Shown: positions 6,200 to 8,337 of the stretch, piece by piece | Layout: every line of letters begins with the position of its first letter | Numbering within the stretch: the first letter of the stretch is position 1 | Source: Spirochaetes bacterium RBG_16_67_19 | Lineage (GTDB): Bacteria; Spirochaetota; Spirochaetia; SZUA-6; DRHE01 | Reading direction: 5' to 3' | NCBI GenBank assembly: GCA_001829505.1 | Contig: MIBK01000151.1 | Location: forward strand, 1 to 8,337 | Length of the DNA stretch: 8,337 nt | Made by a program: the position numbers and the translations under genes | Notes under the pieces: model-generated | Told to the model about the DNA's origin: nothing | The model's database searches: none | What the model saw: the letters and a program-made list of their open reading frames with translations, nothing else

Positions 6200-7362
6200 T
6201 CAAAGATTTCTTCTACTACAACCCGGTCAAGCTGGTTTTCGGGGAAGGCAAGCTGGCCGAAGCGGGCAAGTACGCCAAAATGTACGGCAAGAAGGCCCTG
6301 ATCGTGACCACCGGGACGCTGTTCAAGGAGAACGGACTGGTGGACCGGCTGCAGAAAATTCTCAAAGGCAGCGGGGTGGGCTCGGTCTACTTCCCGGAGG
6401 TCAGCGCCAACCCGCTGAACACCCAGATCGACAAGGGGGCCGAGATCGCCAGGGCCGCCAACTGCAAGGTGGTGATCGGCCTGGGCGGCGGCAGCGCCAT
6501 CGACGCGGCCAAGGGCATCGCTATCGTGCTCGGGCACAAGCGCCCGATCTGGGACTTCTGCATCGGGGCGGAGGTGCAGCCCATCACGGACAAGACCTAC
6601 CCGATCATCGCCATCACCACCACCTCCGGCACCGGCAGCGAGTGCACCCAGTGGGCGGTGATCACCAACGCCAAGACCGAGGAGAAGCCGGGCATCGGCG
6701 GCGACTACACCTTCGCCAGGGTGGCCATTGTGGACCCCGAGCTGATGGCTACCATGCCGCCCAAGATCACGGCCTCCACCGGCTTCGACACCCTGGCCCA
6801 CGCCATCGAGGCTTACACCGCCGTGCTGGAAACCCCCATCACCGACCTGGCCTGCGAGCAGGCCATCCGCCTGGTGGGCCGCTTCCTGCGGCGCGCGGTG
6901 AAGAACGGCCAGGACCGGGAGGCGCGCAACGCCATGGCCTACGCCAACTCCCTGGCCGGCATCGCCATCTCGGTGGGCATCGTGACCGTCTGCCACGGGC
7001 TGGCCCACTCCATCGGCGGGCTTTCCGGATCGACCCACGGGGAGACCCTGGCCACCATGACCCCCGAAACCATGCGCTTCTCCATGAGGTCCCACCCGGA
7101 CAAGTTCCGCAAAATCGCCATGTTCCTGCGCGACGAGTGCGCGGCCCCGGAAAGCTATGCGCTGGAGGACAGCATCAAGGAAGTGCAGGCCCTGATCAAG
7201 GACATCGGGCTGGGCGCGCCGCTCTCGCAGCAGGGGCTGAAGGAGAAGGACATCGAGCGGGCGGCCGACGGGGTGATCCGCTACATGGGCGGCTCGATCA
7301 CCAACGACCCCGCCGCGCCGAAGCGGGAAGACCTGCTGGCCATCATTCGCAAGGCGTTCTGA
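6196..7362 (+). CDS. Iron-containing alcohol dehydrogenase (Fe-ADH, butanol-dehydrogenase-like)
   Basis: This is a 388-residue cytoplasmic NAD(P)-dependent oxidoreductase of the group III alcohol dehydrogenase family, at full family length. The start YYNPVKLVFGEG resembles the butanol dehydrogenase branch. The nucleotide-binding motif GGGSAIDAAKG (97-107) and TTSGTGSE (142-149) are intact. By alignment with FucO, the metal ligands are Asp198 and His202 (STGFDTLAHAIE), His267 (CHGLAH) and His281 (THGE), with the conserved His271 also present, so it should be active. ATG 6196 follows GGAGG (6185-6189) and overlaps the previous stop as ATGA. Family members interconvert alcohols and aldehydes or ketones, for example lactaldehyde/propanediol, glycerol or hydroxy-acids. 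Placed here it would oxidise the imported polyol or sugar, or reduce an aldehyde fragment. The substrate is not deducible. Confidence 0.95.
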   Translation: MIKDFFYYNPVKLVFGEGKLAEAGKYAKMYGKKALIVTTGTLFKENGLVDRLQKILKGSGVGSVYFPEVSANPLNTQIDKGAEIARAANCKVVIGLGGGSAIDAAKGIAIVLGHKRPIWDFCIGAEVQPITDKTYPIIAITTTSGTGSECTQWAVITNAKTEEKPGIGGDYTFARVAIVDPELMATMPPKITASTGFDTLAHAIEAYTAVLETPITDLACEQAIRLVGRFLRRAVKNGQDREARNAMAYANSLAGIAISVGIVTVCHGLAHSIGGLSGSTHGETLATMTPETMRFSMRSHPDKFRKIAMFLRDECAAPESYALEDSIKEVQALIKDIGLGAPLSQQGLKEKDIERAADGVIRYMGGSITNDPAAPKREDLLAIIRKAF

Positions 7363-7371
7363 AAGCCGCGC

Positions 7372-8250
7372 ATGAGCCACGAGATCGAGCAGGTGTTGAG
7401 CGTCCGTAATGAGATCGGGGAAGCCCCGCTCTGGGTCCCCGAGGAAGGCCGCCTGTATTGGACGGACACGGAGGCAAGCCAGGTCTGGAGCTACCAGCCC
7501 CGCAGCGGGGCCAGGGAGAGCTGGACCCTTACGCTTCCGGCCACTTCCATCCTGCGCAGGCAGAACGGCGGCTTCCTGCTGGTCACCAAGACCGGCCTGG
7601 CCTTCTGGGAGCGGGACACCAACACCTGCCGGCTCGTGGCCAACCCGTTGGCCGATTCCAAGACGCTGTGGTTCAACGACGGGGCGGTGGACCGCCAGGG
7701 GCGGCTGGTGACGGGCACCATGAACTACCGCTCCTTGAGCTCGCCTGACGGCTGCCTGTACCGCCTGGACCCGGACGGGCAGGTGACCTGCCTGGAATCC
7801 GGGTTGGCCGTGGCCAACGGCATCGGCTTCAGCCCGGACGGGGCCACCCTGTACGTTTCCGAGCAGTTCCGCGGCCGCATCCTGTGCTTCGACTACGACC
7901 AGGAAGCCGGCACCGTGAGCCGCCGCCGCGTGTTCGCCCAGCTTCCCGAGAGCGAAGGGCTGCCCGACGGCATCCGGGTGGACAGCGCGGGCGGGGTTTG
8001 GAACGCGCACTGGGGCGGGGGCCTGATCACCAGGTACACCCCGGAAGGCCAGGTGGACCTGCAGATCCGCATGCCCGTTCCGGTGGTGACCTGCCTGGCC
8101 TTCGGCGGCGAGCGCCTGAACGAGCTGTACGTGACCACCGGCTGGTACGGGATGAGCCTCAAGGAGCAGAAGAAAAAACCGGGCTGCGGCGACCTGTTTC
8201 GCATCCGCACCGAGCACATCGGACTGGTGGAACCGCGTTTCCGCGGCTGA
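7372..8250 (+). CDS. SMP-30/gluconolactonase-family lactonase (six-bladed propeller)
   Basis: This is a 292-residue protein with no signal peptide. It belongs to the SMP-30/LRE family (PF08450), whose members hydrolyse sugar lactones with one divalent metal. The four metal ligands of the family are present in order: Glu17 (GEAPLW), Asn102 (FNDGAVDRQGR), Asn149 (ANGIGFSPDG) and Asp199 (LPDGIRVD). Length is normal. Two positions that bind substrate in human SMP-30 (Arg101 and Glu121, from memory) appear to be Trp100 and about Arg120, so the preferred lactone may differ. The strand after the Asn149 motif reads YVSEQ instead of the usual Y-x-x-D-S. The gene starts 9 bases after the dehydrogenase stop with no clear Shine-Dalgarno sequence, so translation may depend on coupling. 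It would open the lactone made by one of the operon's dehydrogenases. Confidence 0.92.
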   Translation: MSHEIEQVLSVRNEIGEAPLWVPEEGRLYWTDTEASQVWSYQPRSGARESWTLTLPATSILRRQNGGFLLVTKTGLAFWERDTNTCRLVANPLADSKTLWFNDGAVDRQGRLVTGTMNYRSLSSPDGCLYRLDPDGQVTCLESGLAVANGIGFSPDGATLYVSEQFRGRILCFDYDQEAGTVSRRRVFAQLPESEGLPDGIRVDSAGGVWNAHWGGGLITRYTPEGQVDLQIRMPVPVVTCLAFGGERLNELYVTTGWYGMSLKEQKKKPGCGDLFRIRTEHIGLVEPRFRG

Positions 8251-8260
8251 GGAGCCTGGC

Positions 8261-8337
8261 ATGAGCGAGACCGTTTACGACTTCAAGGGCCGGACCGCGA
8301 TCGTCACCGGGGCCACCAAGGGGATCGGGCGGGACAT
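8261..8337 (+). CDS. Short-chain dehydrogenase/reductase, N-terminal part (cut by window end)
   Basis: ATG 8261 lies six bases after GGAG (8251-8254) and 10 bases after the lactonase stop. The 25 visible codons read a short lead-in, FKGRTAIVTG, then ATKGIGRD. The T-G-x-x-x-G-I-G cofactor motif (residues 16-23) within the first 25 residues is diagnostic of classical SDR enzymes using NAD(H) or NADP(H). The active-site Tyr-x-x-x-Lys lies beyond the window. As the fourth enzyme of the operon it could be the sugar or polyol dehydrogenase that makes the lactone precursor, or act on a downstream sugar acid. Confidence 0.88.
   Translation, partial: MSETVYDFKGRTAIVTGATKGIGRD

Noticed and set aside
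5824..8262. A very long antisense open frame (over 800 codons) opposite the enzyme genes
   Set aside because: It is a by-product of GC-rich codon bias on the coding strand. Its sequence is rich in Gly, His, Val, Ala and Gln with no recognisable domain, while the plus strand holds complete families with intact motifs. The other antisense frames (such as 2809-3882 and 4646-6118) are dismissed for the same reason.
1..8337. CRISPR array, tRNA/rRNA genes, insertion sequences or prophage parts
   Set aside because: No spaced direct repeats, transposase motifs or structural RNA signatures were found on reading the window.

Overview
The window reads as one plus-strand catabolic operon from a GC-rich bacterium. 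Third codon positions are strongly G/C, while the 270-base leader in front of the first complete gene is much more AT-rich. The substrate-binding protein has an ordinary signal peptidase I type leader with no lipobox cysteine. This suggests a diderm cell with a true periplasm. The residues after the predicted cleavage site (AGAGEKG) recall spirochaete binding proteins, but that taxonomic hint is weak and I do not commit to a phylum.

Layout: the last 19 codons of an upstream gene (1-57); a regulatory leader (58-327) with a sigma70-type promoter, several short palindromes and an orphan perfect Shine-Dalgarno sequence; a periplasmic sugar-binding protein (328-1356); a perfect 12-bp intercistronic hairpin (1367-1395); a double-domain sugar ABC ATPase (1415-2911); two different RbsC-type permeases (2908-3912 and 3909-4907); a uroporphyrinogen-decarboxylase-fold protein of the catabolic/methyltransferase-like kind (4931-6199); an iron-type alcohol dehydrogenase (6196-7362); an SMP-30/gluconolactonase-family protein (7372-8250); and the first 25 codons of a short-chain dehydrogenase (8261 to the window end). 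Genes overlap by 4 bases or are separated by 9-58 bases, so a single transcript from the promoter near 129-156 is likely.

How the genes work together (inference): the binding protein, ATPase and permease pair import a sugar, polyol or related small molecule. One or both dehydrogenases oxidise or reduce it or a breakdown product. The SMP-30 protein would open a lactone formed by such an oxidation. The URO-D-like enzyme is the unexplained member. It has an H-x-C motif like the zinc site of methylcobamide:CoM methyltransferases, but Gly where I expect the third ligand. It also lacks the HemE N-terminal substrate motif, so it is unlikely to make haem. No regulator and no corrinoid protein are visible. 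The substrate cannot be named from this sequence. The combination of importer, URO-D-like protein, Fe-ADH, lactonase and SDR is the best candidate here for an incompletely described pathway.
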